Shown here one piece after another: positions 18,134-28,531 of a DNA stretch of 40,715 nucleotides. The stretch covers positions 295,505 to 336,219 of the forward strand of contig MKVB01000001.1 of assembly GCA_001899085.1 (NCBI GenBank), written 5' to 3'. Made by a program: the position numbers and the translations under genes. The notes below the pieces were generated by a model, which worked only from the letters and a program-made list of their open reading frames with translations, searched no databases and was not told where the DNA came from. Numbering within the stretch: the first letter of the stretch is position 1; every line of letters begins with the position of its first letter. Origin of the DNA: Devosia sp. 66-14. GTDB taxonomy: Bacteria > Pseudomonadota > Alphaproteobacteria > Rhizobiales > Devosiaceae.

Positions 18134-18418
18134 GTGGTACCGCCCGCCGATATTCCTGGACTGCCCAACGACATTACCCCGCTCCTCGTCTTCCTCGCCA
18201 TCGGGCTGGTTGCCGGGTGGCTGGCGAGCCTGGTGCTTGGCGGCGGCGGTTTGCTCCGCAACCTGATCGTGGGAGTGATCGGCTCCTTCGTCGGCGGCTA
18301 CGTCCTCAACCTCGCGGGGATCCGCCTGCCGATCGACAATGTCTGGGTCAGCAGCATCGTCACCGCGACCATCGGCGCCTTGCTGGTGATCGTCATCGCC
18401 AGAGTGGTCGCCAAGTAG
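18134..18418 (+). CDS. GlsB/YeaQ/YmgE-family small membrane protein (first copy)
   Basis: This 94-residue protein has three predicted membrane segments, at about residues 15-35, 42-60 and 70-92. It carries the family glycine motifs GLVAGWLASLVLGGGG and VGVIGSFVGGYVLN. The family was once called transglycosylase-associated, but its function is not established; it is stress-induced in several bacteria. The GTG start at 18134 follows a GAGGAGG ribosome site and lies 11 bases after lpdA. A paralogue follows immediately. The two copies differ in the loop before the last segment. Confidence 0.85.
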   Translation: MVPPADIPGLPNDITPLLVFLAIGLVAGWLASLVLGGGGLLRNLIVGVIGSFVGGYVLNLAGIRLPIDNVWVSSIVTATIGALLVIVIARVVAK

Positions 18419-18523
18419 CTCGCGAGGCTTGAACCGGCGCTGTCGCGACGCGATATCGTGGGTGGGTCAATCGAGGGTAAGCCAATGGGTCTGCCGGAAA
18501 AGCAGTTTGGGGAAGAGTTTCAA

Positions 18524-18784
18524 ATGGGTCGTATGGATACGCGCTCTCTGGTGATCTTTCTCGTGATCGGCGTCGTGGCTGGCTTCCTCGCCAGCCTGAT
18601 CGTCGGCGGCGGCGGGTTGATCACCTATCTGGTGAGCGGCGTCATCGGTTCGTTCGTGGGCGGTTACCTGTTCACTGCCCTCAATATCAACCTCGGCATC
18701 AAGAGCCCGATCGTCACGCAGATCATTACCTCGACGGTTGGCGCTATCATCGTTGTCGTCATTGCCAGGCTCATTGCCGGCTAG
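18524..18784 (+). CDS. GlsB/YeaQ/YmgE-family small membrane protein (second copy)
   Basis: This 86-residue paralogue of the preceding gene has the same plan of three membrane segments, with GVVAGFLASLIVGGGG and SGVIGSFVGGYLF. I chose ATG 18524 because a GGGGAAGAG ribosome site ends six bases upstream. In-frame starts at 18458 and 18485 add a hydrophilic, non-conserved extension, and 18533 is a further alternative. It lies about 105 bases after the first copy and 9 bases before the lipA start. Function is unknown. Confidence 0.82.
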   Translation: MGRMDTRSLVIFLVIGVVAGFLASLIVGGGGLITYLVSGVIGSFVGGYLFTALNINLGIKSPIVTQIITSTVGAIIVVVIARLIAG

Positions 18785-18793
18785 GAACGCCTC

Positions 18794-19750
18794 TTGGTTA
18801 CCCTGATCGACAGAACAGACACCCGCCCGCGGCATCCCGAAAAGGCCAACCGGCCCGAAAACGAGATGCTGCGAAAGCCGGATTGGATCCGGGTCAAGGC
18901 GCCGGGCTCTCCCATCTACAAGGAGACCCAGCAGATCGTACGCGAGAACGGTCTCGTCACCGTGTGCGAGGAGGCCGGCTGCCCGAATATCGGCGAGTGC
19001 TGGTCGAAAAAGCACGCCACCATGATGATCATGGGCGAGATCTGCACCCGCGCCTGCGCCTTCTGCAACGTGCGCACCGGCCTGCCGACCGCGCTCGATC
19101 CGATGGAACCCGAGAAGGTCGCCAACGCGGTCGAAAAGCTCGGCCTCGCGCATGTGGTGATCACTTCGGTCGACCGTGACGACCTGCCGGATGGCGGCGC
19201 CGAGCACTTCGCCCAGGTGATCCGCGCCATTCGCGCCCGCACGCCCCGGACCACCATCGAGATCCTGACGCCGGACTTCCTGCGCAAGGACGGGGCACTG
19301 GAGATCGTCGTGGCGGCCAAGCCAGACGTCTTCAACCACAACCTCGAAACGGTCCCGTCGAAATACCTCAAGGTGCGCCCCGGCGCCCGCTACTTCCATT
19401 CGATCCGCCTGCTGCAGCGGGTTAAGGAACTCGATCCCAGCATGTTCACCAAGTCCGGCATCATGGTCGGGCTCGGGGAGGAGCGGAACGAAGTTCTGCA
19501 GCTGATGGACGACCTGCGGTCGGCCGATGTCGATTTCCTGACCATCGGCCAGTATCTGGCGCCGACCAAGAAGCACCACCCGGTGCAGCGCTTCGTTACC
19601 CCCGAGGAGTTCAAGTCCTACGCCACGGTGGCGACGACCAAGGGTTTCCTGCTGGTCTCGTCCAGCCCGCTGACCCGTTCGTCGCACCACGCCGGTGAAG
19701 ACTTCGAGCAGCTCCGCGCCAACCGGATGGCCAAACTCGCCCATGGCTGA
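18794..19750 (+). CDS. lipA: Lipoyl synthase (radical SAM)
   Basis: This enzyme inserts two sulfur atoms into octanoyl groups on E2 and other lipoyl domains, completing the lipoate cofactor used by the neighbouring PDH subunits. It has 318 residues. The auxiliary [4Fe-4S] cluster ligands are Cys58, Cys63 and Cys69 ([12 protein letters not shown]). The radical-SAM cluster ligands are Cys84, Cys88 and Cys91 (CTRACAFCN). The conserved C-terminal Ser is in the [12 protein letters not shown] segment. The start is taken as TTG 18794 because the residues that follow (VTLID...RHPEKA.RP) match the usual alphaproteobacterial N-terminus. It overlaps the next gene by eight bases. Confidence 0.97.
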   Translation: MVTLIDRTDTRPRHPEKANRPENEMLRKPDWIRVKAPGSPIYKETQQIVRENGLVTVCEEAGCPNIGECWSKKHATMMIMGEICTRACAFCNVRTGLPTALDPMEPEKVANAVEKLGLAHVVITSVDRDDLPDGGAEHFAQVIRAIRARTPRTTIEILTPDFLRKDGALEIVVAAKPDVFNHNLETVPSKYLKVRPGARYFHSIRLLQRVKELDPSMFTKSGIMVGLGEERNEVLQLMDDLRSADVDFLTIGQYLAPTKKHHPVQRFVTPEEFKSYATVATTKGFLLVSSSPLTRSSHHAGEDFEQLRANRMAKLAHG

Positions 19751-20177
19751 TCTCTTCCTCGAGCGGCATTCGCCGCATCTGCCGCAGCGCATGTTCGACC
19801 TGGTCTCCGATCTTGAGGCCTATCCGCGCTTCATCCCCAACTGCAAGGCGATGGAGGTGCGCGACGACGCGACCGGCGAAGGCCTGCTGGCGCGGATGAC
19901 CATCCAGTTCGGCCCCATCACCCAGGCCTATACCAGTCGCGTGGTCGCCGATCCCGAAGCGCTGACCATTACCGCCAAGGCGGTCGATGGGCCGTTCGCC
20001 TATCTCGACAGCAAGTGGAGCTTCGAGCCGGAAGGCGAGGGGACCCGCATCCGCTTCGACATCGACTTCAAGATCGCCAACCCGCTGATCGCCGCAGTGG
20101 CCGAACCGGCCTTTGCCGCCAAGCAGAGCGAAATCATCGACGCGTTTGAGGATGAGGCCGACCGGCGGTTTGGGTAG
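19743..20177 (+). CDS. Coq10/RatA-type START-domain protein
   Basis: This 144-residue single-domain protein of the polyketide cyclase/START superfamily has the Coq10 opening [20 protein letters not shown] and the motif [11 protein letters not shown] later segment is [16 protein letters not shown], and the end is [10 protein letters not shown]. In mitochondria Coq10 binds ubiquinone for respiration. E. coli RatA has been reported to block ribosome assembly, but alphaproteobacterial members next to lipA are usually interpreted as ubiquinone-binding. The ATG lies inside the end of lipA (8-base overlap), so it is translationally coupled. It is the last gene of the plus-strand pdh-lip block; a structured repeat follows. 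Confidence 0.88.
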   Translation: MADLFLERHSPHLPQRMFDLVSDLEAYPRFIPNCKAMEVRDDATGEGLLARMTIQFGPITQAYTSRVVADPEALTITAKAVDGPFAYLDSKWSFEPEGEGTRIRFDIDFKIANPLIAAVAEPAFAAKQSEIIDAFEDEADRRFG

Positions 20178-20257
20178 GGGGTCGTGCTGGCGCCAGACAC
20201 TACGCTTCCCTCCTCGATGAGGGCGGGTCAGTCTCCTGTGCGGCAACTTGCACGGAC

Positions 20258-20478
20258 CTGCCTTCTCCCCTTGCGGTCAGCGGACGAGGGCCTTCGCCCT
20301 CGCCGCGAGGTGGCGCGTAGCGCCGGATGAGGGGTACGCGCAACGAAGTGTAGCGCGCTCCGAGCGAAGCGAGGGGCGATCCAGTACGCGGAGAGATACC
20401 CCTAATCCGCCCCGCAGAGACGGCCTTTGGCCGTCTGCTGCTTGCGGGCACCTTCTCCCGCAGGGGGAGAAGGCACCG
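20258..20478. repeat. Structured intergenic repeat between convergent genes (copy 1 of a shared family)
   Basis: The 317-base gap between coq10-like (+) and cinA (-) holds no gene. It is filled by nested inverted repeats. Outer arms 20259-20276 and 20458-20475 pair with one mismatch over 18. A local hairpin is ccttctccc-gcagg-gggagaagg (20451-20473), and there are hairpins around cgagggccttcgccctcg and gacggcctttggccgtc. Bases 20282-20334, read on the minus strand, match 31849-31900: the first 27 bases are identical and the rest is similar. This identifies a dispersed repeat family, possibly acting as a bidirectional terminator. Confidence 0.8.
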
Positions 20479-20494
20479 ACCCTGCCGCCAGAAC

Positions 20495-20986
20495 CTAAGC
20501 CTTCGCCGCCTTCAGCAGCAGCTTCAGCGCCTGCACCACGGTGGCGTGCCGCACCTCGTCGCGGTTGCCGGGGAACACCTTCCTCAAGTGCGTGGTGCCG
20601 GCTTCGGTGGCCACCGAGAAGTGGACCAGCCCGACCGGTTTGTCGGCGCTGCCGCCGGTGGGGCCGGCAATGCCGGTGACGGCGACCGCGACATGTGTGC
20701 CGGCAGCTGCAATCGCGCCGTCGGCCATGGCCATCGCCACTTCCTTCGATACCGCGCCGAACTGCTTCAGCAGGCCGAACGGCACGCCGATCATCGAGAT
20801 CTTCGCCTCGTTGGCGTAGCTGACAAAGCCGCCATAGACCACGTCGGACGAGCCGGCGACCGATGTCAGCGCTCCGGCGATCAGCCCGCCGGTACAGCTC
20901 TCGGCGGTGGCGACGGTCAGTCCGCCAGCCTTGAGGGCCGTGACGGTTTCCTCGGCGAGGGCGGCGATATCGTCGGGCAGTTTCAT
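20495..20986 (-). CDS. CinA C-terminal domain protein (nicotinamide-nucleotide amidase, PncC type)
   Basis: This 163-residue stand-alone CinA C-terminal domain is the part that deamidates nicotinamide mononucleotide to nicotinate mononucleotide in NAD salvage. Visible are AESCTGGLIAGALTSVAGSS with the active-site Ser, YGGFVSYANEAK, and VAVTGIAGPTGG near residues 105-117. The N-terminal COG1058 domain of full-length CinA is absent, as is normal in this group. I chose ATG 20986, one base beyond the ispDF stop, because the residues before it (WPAPASNCPGK) overlap ispDF and look random. It is co-transcribed with ispDF. Confidence 0.92.
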   Translation of the reverse strand: MKLPDDIAALAEETVTALKAGGLTVATAESCTGGLIAGALTSVAGSSDVVYGGFVSYANEAKISMIGVPFGLLKQFGAVSKEVAMAMADGAIAAAGTHVAVAVTGIAGPTGGSADKPVGLVHFSVATEAGTTHLRKVFPGNRDEVRHATVVQALKLLLKAAKA

Positions 20987-20987
20987 C

Positions 20988-22181
20988 TCAATCTTCCCTG
21001 GGCAGTTCGATGCTGGCGCTGGCCATGGCGACAATGCCTTCGCCGCGACCGGTAAAGCCGAGCTGTTCGCTGGTGGTGGCCTTGATGGCGACCCGGCCGG
21101 CGGAAATGCCGCAGACGCCGCTGATCGCTGCCTTCATCGCCTCGACATGCGGCCCGACTCGCGGCGCCTCGCAGACGATGGTGATGTCGAGATTGACGAT
21201 CCGGCCGTGCCGCTCACCGACGAGGCTGGCGGCATGCTTCAGAAAGATCGACGACGCCGCGCCCTTCCACTGCGGATCGGATGGCGGAAAATGCTTGCCG
21301 ATGTCGCCTTCGCCCAGTGCCCCGTAGATGGCGTCGGTGAGCGCGTGCAGCGCCACGTCGGCATCGGAGTGTCCCTTCAGCTTGTGGGTGTGCGGGATCT
21401 CCACGCCGCCCAGCCAGACCGAGTTGCCGGTATCGAAGGGGTGCACATCGAAGCCGGTGCCGATGCGGGTTTCCATGCGCGTCTCCCTGCCCAACAGGCG
21501 CTCGGCCCGGGCGAAGTCCTCGGGGTGGGTGATCTTGAGGTTGTGGGTGCTGCCCGGCGTCAGCGCCACGCTCAGCCCGGCCCATTCGGCGATCGCCGCA
21601 TCGTCGGTGAACTCGCGCGGCATCCGTCCGGCGCGCAGGTGCGCCGAGAGAATCTGCGGGAAGCGGAAACCCTGCGGGGTCTGTGCGGCGAACAACGTCT
21701 TGCGGTCCTCCGTCGCACTCACCGTCCGGCCATCGACCGAACGCTTGATCGTGTCGGTCACCGGCACCACGGGCAGGGCGGCTTCGCTGGCTTTCAGCGC
21801 TTCGATCACCCCACCGATCACCTCGGACGACACCAGCGGGCGCGCCGCATCCTGGATCAGCACCAGGTCCGGCCGCTTCGGACTCAACGCCGTGAGCCCC
21901 GCCAGCACCGAGGCCTGCCGGGTTTTGCCGCCGGTGACCGGAGCCAGCAGCCGGGGATCGGCAAGACCGAGCGCGGCGTAGCGGTCGGCCTGCTCGGCAT
22001 GGATCACCGGGATGACCCAGCTGACGTCGTCGCGCCCCAGAAATGCCGCGATGCTGCGGCTTAGCACCGGGGTGCCGGCGAGATCGCGGTATTGCTTCGG
22101 GCTCGCGTCGGCGGTGCTGCTGGCGCGCTCTCCGCGCCCGGCAGCAACCACGATCACGGCAATGGTTCTGGTGCCTGTCAT
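20988..22181 (-). CDS. ispDF: Bifunctional IspD/IspF, methylerythritol-phosphate pathway
   Basis: This 397-residue fusion of two isoprenoid-pathway enzymes acts in the cytosol. The N-terminal IspD part (about residues 1-230) is the CTP:methylerythritol-phosphate cytidylyltransferase: VVAAGRGERA, then SPKQYRDLAGTPVL, IQDAARPLVS and TLFAAQTPQGFR. The C-terminal IspF part (about 237-397) is the 2-C-methylerythritol 2,4-cyclodiphosphate synthase. Its zinc ligands are in GTGFDVHPF and LKGHSDADVALHALTDAIYG, followed by GDIGKHFPPSD. The fusion is typical of alphaproteobacteria. It is divergent from dusB across a 172-base gap and directly upstream of cinA on the minus strand. Confidence 0.97.
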   Translation of the reverse strand: MTGTRTIAVIVVAAGRGERASSTADASPKQYRDLAGTPVLSRSIAAFLGRDDVSWVIPVIHAEQADRYAALGLADPRLLAPVTGGKTRQASVLAGLTALSPKRPDLVLIQDAARPLVSSEVIGGVIEALKASEAALPVVPVTDTIKRSVDGRTVSATEDRKTLFAAQTPQGFRFPQILSAHLRAGRMPREFTDDAAIAEWAGLSVALTPGSTHNLKITHPEDFARAERLLGRETRMETRIGTGFDVHPFDTGNSVWLGGVEIPHTHKLKGHSDADVALHALTDAIYGALGEGDIGKHFPPSDPQWKGAASSIFLKHAASLVGERHGRIVNLDITIVCEAPRVGPHVEAMKAAISGVCGISAGRVAIKATTSEQLGFTGRGEGIVAMASASIELPRED

Positions 22182-22353
22182 TGTCGTTTCATGTCGCGCG
22201 GTTAGTCGCGCGGGCTTGGTCTAGCGGCGGCCTTTCCCCGCAGCAAGCCCGGTGCCGAACATTGCGCAGTAGGGCGAGATATGTGGTTGCGCGCCGCCCG
22301 CTTTTGACTATTCTGCGGGCATTTCGTGGAAATGAGCAAATCTGGGGCAGGGT

Positions 22354-23355
22354 GTGTCTGATATTGCCTGCACATTGAGCATTGCTGGTCATCAGTTGCC
22401 GAACCGCGCCTTCCTTGCGCCGATGGCCGGCATCACCGACGCGCCGATGCGTAAACTCGCCGAGCGCTTTGGCGCGGGGCTCGTCGTGTCCGAGATGATC
22501 GCCAGCAACGCGCTTGCCACCAATAATGACGACATGGTCCGCCGGCTCAACAAATCCGGTTCCCTGCCGCATGTGGTGCAACTCGCCGGCTGCGAGGCTG
22601 AATGGATGAGGAAGGGCGCCGAGATCGCTTACGCGGCCGGTGCCGACATCATCGACATCAACATGGGTTGCCCCTCGAAGCGGGTGACCAACGGCTACGC
22701 CGGCTCGGCGCTGATGCGGGTGCCCGATGAAGCGCTGAAGCTGATCGACGCCGTCGTCGCCGCCACGCCACTGCCGGTCACCGTCAAGATGCGCCTCGGC
22801 TGGGACGAGGACAGCCTCAACGCGGCCGACCTGGCGCGGCGCGCCGTCGATGCCGGGGCTCGGATGATCACTGTCCATGGCCGCACCCGGCAGCAATTCT
22901 ACAAGGGCGAAGCGCGCTGGAACCTGGTGCGTCCCGTTGTCGATGCCGTGGATGTCCCGGTGGTCGTCAATGGCGATATCACCAGCATCGGCGCGGCGCG
23001 CGAGGCGTTGCAGCAATCCGGCGCTGCCGCCGTGATGATCGGCCGTGGCGCCCAGGGGCAGCCCTGGGCCGTCGGGCAGATCGGCGCGCAGCTGGCCGGG
23101 CGGGAGCCGCAGCCGGCGCCTGCAGGCGGAGCGCTGGCCGAACTGGTTGCCGGGCACTACGACGCCATGCTGACCGACTACGGCACGCAGCTCGGTGTGC
23201 GGGTCGCCCGCAAGCATCTCGACTGGTACCTGGAAGCCGCCGGCATGGTGCTCGACAAGCCGGTTCGCAGCCAGTTGCTGAACGAACTGGAGCCGGCGAC
23301 GGTCAGCCGGATGATCGCCGATATCTACTCGGGCGACTGGAGGCTTGCTGCATGA
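22354..23355 (+). CDS. dusB: tRNA-dihydrouridine synthase B
   Basis: This flavin enzyme reduces uridine in the tRNA D-loop. It has 333 residues in a TIM-barrel fold. Visible are FLAPMAGITDAPMR with FMN contacts, INMGCPSKRVTNGYAGSALMR with the catalytic Cys, VTVKMRLGWDEDSLNAADLARR, ITVHGRTRQQFYKG, and the phosphate-binding VNGDITS and MIGRGAQG. It is the first gene of the ntr operon; the family name NifR3 comes from this position. The stop overlaps ntrB by four bases. The start is GTG 22354, chosen because the next residues (SDIACTLSIAGHQLPN) fit the family. Confidence 0.96.
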   Translation: MSDIACTLSIAGHQLPNRAFLAPMAGITDAPMRKLAERFGAGLVVSEMIASNALATNNDDMVRRLNKSGSLPHVVQLAGCEAEWMRKGAEIAYAAGADIIDINMGCPSKRVTNGYAGSALMRVPDEALKLIDAVVAATPLPVTVKMRLGWDEDSLNAADLARRAVDAGARMITVHGRTRQQFYKGEARWNLVRPVVDAVDVPVVVNGDITSIGAAREALQQSGAAAVMIGRGAQGQPWAVGQIGAQLAGREPQPAPAGGALAELVAGHYDAMLTDYGTQLGVRVARKHLDWYLEAAGMVLDKPVRSQLLNELEPATVSRMIADIYSGDWRLAA

Positions 23356-24484
23356 GCAAGGTTCCTCCGCCGGCCCTCAGCACTGCCGTGCTGCAGGCGC
23401 TGCCGCAGCCTGTCATCGTCTGCACCGAAGATCGCACCATCGTCTTCGTCAACTACGCCGCCGAGGCCTTTTTCGGCGCCTCGCAGAGCGTGCTGTCGCG
23501 TCAGCGCCTCGATGACCTCATCGCCTTCGGTTCGCCCATCATCGGCCTGATGCAGGCCGTCGCCGACCGCCGTGGTCCGATGACCGAGTATCGGGTGCGT
23601 GTCGGTTCGTCCCGCTTCTCCGATGTCGGCGACGACCGGGTGGTGGACGTCTTCGCCTCGCCGCTTTCCGATGCCGATGGCCGCATCGCGCTGCTCTTCC
23701 AGGAGCGCACCATGGCCGACAAGATCGACCGGCAACTGGTCAGCCGCGGTGCGGCGCGATCGGTCACCGGCCTCGCCTCGATGCTGGCGCATGAGATCAA
23801 GAACCCGCTTTCCGGCATCCGCGGCGCGGCGCAACTGCTCGAGCAGAGCGTCACCGCCGATGAGCTGCCGCTGGCGCGCCTGGTGCGTGATGAGGTGGAC
23901 CGCATCGTCGACCTGATCGACCGCGTCGAAGTGTTCGGCGACGACCGGCCGATCGAGCGCGAGCCGATCAACATCCACGTCATTCTCGATCGGGTGAAAC
24001 TGCTCGCCAAGAACGGCGTCGCCAAGGGCATCAGCTTTCACGAAGAGTATGATCCGTCATTGCCGCCGGTCGGCGGCAACCGCGACCAGCTCATCCAGGT
24101 GTTCCTCAATCTGGTGAAGAACGCCGCGGAAGCCCTTGAGCGGACACCGAAAGCCGAGATCCGCTTCTCCACGGCGTTCCGCCCCGGCATCCGCATTTCG
24201 GTGCAGGGCGTGTCCGAACGGATCTCGCTGCCGCTCGAGATCGTCATCGAAGACAACGGCCCCGGCGTGCCGCCCGACCTCGTGCCGATCCTGTTCGACC
24301 CGTTCGTCACCACCAAGGCCAACGGCTCCGGCCTCGGCCTCGCGCTGGTCGCCAAGATCATCGGCGATCATGGCGGGGTCGTCGACATGGACAGCCGACC
24401 CGGCCGTACGCGCTTCCGTATCCTGCTGCCGGTCGCTGCCAAGAGCACCGTGACCGAGACTGTTCCACAAGAGGTTCCGGCCGA

Positions 24485-24488
<4 letters not shown>
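23352..24488 (+). CDS. ntrB: Nitrogen regulation sensor kinase NtrB
   Basis: This cytosolic histidine kinase/phosphatase of 378 residues controls NtrC in answer to the PII protein. An N-terminal PAS domain spans residues 10-125 ([19 protein letters not shown]). HisKA carries His147 in [20 protein letters not shown]. The HATPase domain shows [11 protein letters not shown], then EDNGPGVP and [12 protein letters not shown]. There is no membrane segment. It overlaps dusB and ntrC by four bases on each side (ATGA), a fully coupled operon. Confidence 0.96.
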
Positions 24489-25933
<1,445 letters not shown>

Positions 25934-25936
25934 TCC

Positions 25937-25956
25937 TCGGCAGGTCCATCTGCCGA
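25937..25956 (+). terminator. Small stem-loop between ntrC and ntrY
   Basis: A 7-bp perfect inverted repeat, tcggcag/ctgccga, with the loop GTCCAT begins four bases after the ntrC stop. No T-run follows. It could be a weak terminator or mRNA-stability element separating ntrBC from ntrYX expression. The rest of the 204-base gap contains the 8-base palindrome acaattgt near 26070 and no gene. No sigma54 -24/-12 match was seen. Confidence 0.4.
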
Positions 25957-26137
25957 TACATCACATTGCCGGGCGCACAGCACACGCCTGTTGCGAAAAT
26001 ACATCGACGGCGTTACGGAAGCCGGTGAGTTGTTTCTGGCGCCCGTTAGTGGTGTCACATTTTGGCAACAATTGTCTTGAAGGGTGAATCGGACTGGGCG
26101 AGGTTGCCCCACGATCCGCCCACAACCCGGCTTCTGG

Positions 26138-28531
26138 ATGCACGACGCAACGCTCACAGGCGACGCACCACCTGAGTCGATTCCGGCGCCATCGCCGACG
26201 AGAACGCGTCCATTGCTGTTCGGCAATGCGGGGCGCCGGGCCATCCGGACCATTGGTCTGATCATCGTTCTGCTGTCGGTGTTCGTCTCGTCGGGCTCGT
26301 TCCTGATCATGACGGGCGCCACCGACATCGAGCCGACGCCCGAAGTCTGGACCATCATCTGGATCATCAACGGCCTGCTGGTGCTCTCGGTGATTGCACT
26401 GGTGCTCACCGAGGCGACGCTGCTGGTCCAGGCCCGCGTGCAGGGGCAGGCGGGCGCCGGCCTGCAGGTGCGCATGGTGGCGATGTTCGCCACGGTGGCC
26501 GCCGTGCCGGCATTGCTGGTCGCCGTAGTGGCGATGATCTCGCTGAACCAGGGGCTCGACCAATGGTTCTCCGAGCGCACCCGCACCATGGTCGAGAGCT
26601 CGCGCCTCGTTGCACGTTCCTATCTGCTCGAGCACTCGCAGGTGCTGCGCGACGACATCATCTGGGTCGCCAACGAACTCGAGCAGGCGCGCGGCACCTT
26701 CGAAACCGACCGCACCAAGTTCCAGCGGATCCTCACCGCCCTTGCGGTGACGCGTTCGCTGCCCTTCACCTCGCTGATTTCCGCCGACGGCGACACCCTG
26801 ATGAAGGCGCAGATCAATGCGCCGGGCACCGCCCCGCGGGTGCCGGAAGGTCTTACCGAAGGCGTGGTCGAGGGCATCCCGACCGAAATCCACCCGGGCC
26901 GCACCAATCTCGTCGGCTCGGTGGTGAAGCTGCGCGGCTACGACAACACCTATCTGTTCGTGGCGCGCCCGGTCGATCCGGAGGTGCTGGAGTTCACCCG
27001 TCTGACCGACCAGAACATCACCGAGTATCGCAACTACGCCAGCAACCGGCTGGTGTTCCAGATCACCTTCACGCTCATGTATATCGGCATGGCGCTGGTG
27101 CTGCTGCTGGCGGCGGTGTGGATCGGCATCGCGCTGGCCAACCGCTTCGTCGACCCGATCCGTAACCTGATGATCGCCTCGAACCGCGTGTCGGAAGGCG
27201 ACCTCGATGTGCGTGTGCCGGTGCAGGAGGGCAGGGGCGACCTGCGCGATCTCACCAACCGCTTCAACACCATGACGCAGCAGCTGAAGACGCAGCGCGT
27301 CGCGCTGCTCGAGGCCAACGAGACCAACGAGAAGCGCCGGCAGTTCACCGAAGCCGTGGTGGAGGGTGTGTCGGCCGGCATTGTCGGGCTCGATCCGTTC
27401 GGGGCCATCACCCTGGTGAACCTGCGCGCCGCCGAAATGTTCGGGGCCGACGAAATCTCGCTGGTCGGCAAGCGCATCGAAGAGGTGATCCCCGCGCTCG
27501 CGCCGGTGATCGAGCGCGCCAAGTCGGCGCGTCGCGGCACCATTCGCGACCAGATCGAGATCGGCTCCGGACCGGACTACCGCACCTACCAGGTGCAACT
27601 GACGCGCGAAGGCACGATGACCGAAAGCAAGGGATATGTGGTGACGCTCGACGACATCACCGACCTGCTGTCGGCGCAGCGCACCGGTGCCTGGGCGGAT
27701 GTGGCGCGCCGCATCGCGCACGAGATCAAGAACCCGCTGACCCCGATCCAACTGAGCGCGGAGCGCCTGCGGCGGCGCTACGCCAGCAAGCTCGCCGACG
27801 ACTTCGACGTGTTCGACAAATGCGTCAACACCATCATCCGGCAGGTCGGCGATATCGGCCGCATGGTGGATGAGTTCTCCTCGTTCGCGCGCATGCCCGA
27901 AGCCAAGCTGGAAAAGGGCAACCTGACCGAGTCGATCCGCCAGGCGGTGTTCCTCGAAAGCGTGCGCCTGCCGGAAGTCACCATCAACATGGAGCTGCCC
28001 GAGGCGCCGATCGTTGCCTGGTTCGACAACCGGCTGATCAGTCAGGTTCTGACCAACCTGATCAAGAATGCCGTCGAGGCGATCGAGGGCGCGGGGCTCG
28101 AAGGCATCAAGAACCCGGTCATCACCGTTGAGGCCGGAGCCGAGGGCGACATGGTTCGCCTGTCGATCTCGGATAATGGCAAGGGCTGGCCGAAGGAAAA
28201 TCGGCACCGGCTGCTTGAGCCATATGTGACGACCCGCGAGAAGGGCACCGGCCTCGGCCTCGCGATTGTCGCAAAGATCATTGAACAGCACGGCGGCAAG
28301 GTCGATCTGATCGATGCCGAGCCGGATGAAAACGGGCGCATCGGCGCCTGCTTTACCTTCACCCTGCCGCTCCGACGGCCGGGTGAGAGTGATGACGGGG
28401 AGCCGGCGGCTTCCCACATGGTGGCGGAGCAGCAGGCCGGCACCACGACCACGAATGACGCAGCGGGTGGGGCAGACCCTGAAGGCGGACAGCAAGAGGA
28501 GCCGCAATTGCAAGCGGTTGATAATACCTGA
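26138..28531 (+). CDS. ntrY: Membrane sensor histidine kinase NtrY
   Basis: This 797-residue kinase phosphorylates NtrX. Three hydrophobic segments lie in the first 140 residues (IGLIIVLLSVFVSSGSFLIM; IIWIINGLLVLSVIALVL; MFATVAAVPALLVAVVAMISL). A periplasmic region of about 150 residues follows, then a fourth membrane segment near 310-335 (LMYIGMALVLLLAAVWIGIAL). Next come a HAMP domain, a PAS domain (VEGVSAGIVGLDPFGAITLVN), HisKA ([21 protein letters not shown]) and HATPase (DNGKGWP, GTGLGLAIV). A Glu/Gln-rich tail ends the protein. ATG 26138 is chosen; GTG 26084 would add 18 residues and has no better ribosome site. The stop overlaps the ntrX ATG by one base. Confidence 0.95.
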   Translation: MHDATLTGDAPPESIPAPSPTRTRPLLFGNAGRRAIRTIGLIIVLLSVFVSSGSFLIMTGATDIEPTPEVWTIIWIINGLLVLSVIALVLTEATLLVQARVQGQAGAGLQVRMVAMFATVAAVPALLVAVVAMISLNQGLDQWFSERTRTMVESSRLVARSYLLEHSQVLRDDIIWVANELEQARGTFETDRTKFQRILTALAVTRSLPFTSLISADGDTLMKAQINAPGTAPRVPEGLTEGVVEGIPTEIHPGRTNLVGSVVKLRGYDNTYLFVARPVDPEVLEFTRLTDQNITEYRNYASNRLVFQITFTLMYIGMALVLLLAAVWIGIALANRFVDPIRNLMIASNRVSEGDLDVRVPVQEGRGDLRDLTNRFNTMTQQLKTQRVALLEANETNEKRRQFTEAVVEGVSAGIVGLDPFGAITLVNLRAAEMFGADEISLVGKRIEEVIPALAPVIERAKSARRGTIRDQIEIGSGPDYRTYQVQLTREGTMTESKGYVVTLDDITDLLSAQRTGAWADVARRIAHEIKNPLTPIQLSAERLRRRYASKLADDFDVFDKCVNTIIRQVGDIGRMVDEFSSFARMPEAKLEKGNLTESIRQAVFLESVRLPEVTINMELPEAPIVAWFDNRLISQVLTNLIKNAVEAIEGAGLEGIKNPVITVEAGAEGDMVRLSISDNGKGWPKENRHRLLEPYVTTREKGTGLGLAIVAKIIEQHGGKVDLIDAEPDENGRIGACFTFTLPLRRPGESDDGEPAASHMVAEQQAGTTTTNDAAGGADPEGGQQEEPQLQAVDNT

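Noticed and set aside
20200-20451. Short ORFs on both strands in the repeat region between coq10-like and cinA
   Set aside because: They follow the hairpin repeats, have biased Arg/Pro/Gly composition and no start signals. The repeat explains the open frames.
26060-26083. Possible sigma54 (-24/-12) promoter before ntrY (tttggcaacaattgtcttg)
   Set aside because: TGGCA is present but the required GC/TTGC element at the right spacing is missing. The match is not convincing.
26084-26137. Upstream extension of ntrY from GTG 26084
   Set aside because: The 18 extra residues are Pro/Arg-rich with no conserved feature and no better ribosome site than ATG 26138. It remains a minor alternative.
25961-28513. 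850-codon open frame on the minus strand across ntrY
   Set aside because: The composition is His/Asp/Arg/Gly-rich with no domain, and it mirrors the codon pattern of ntrY on the other strand. High GC removes stop codons from the antisense frame; ntrY has full kinase domains.
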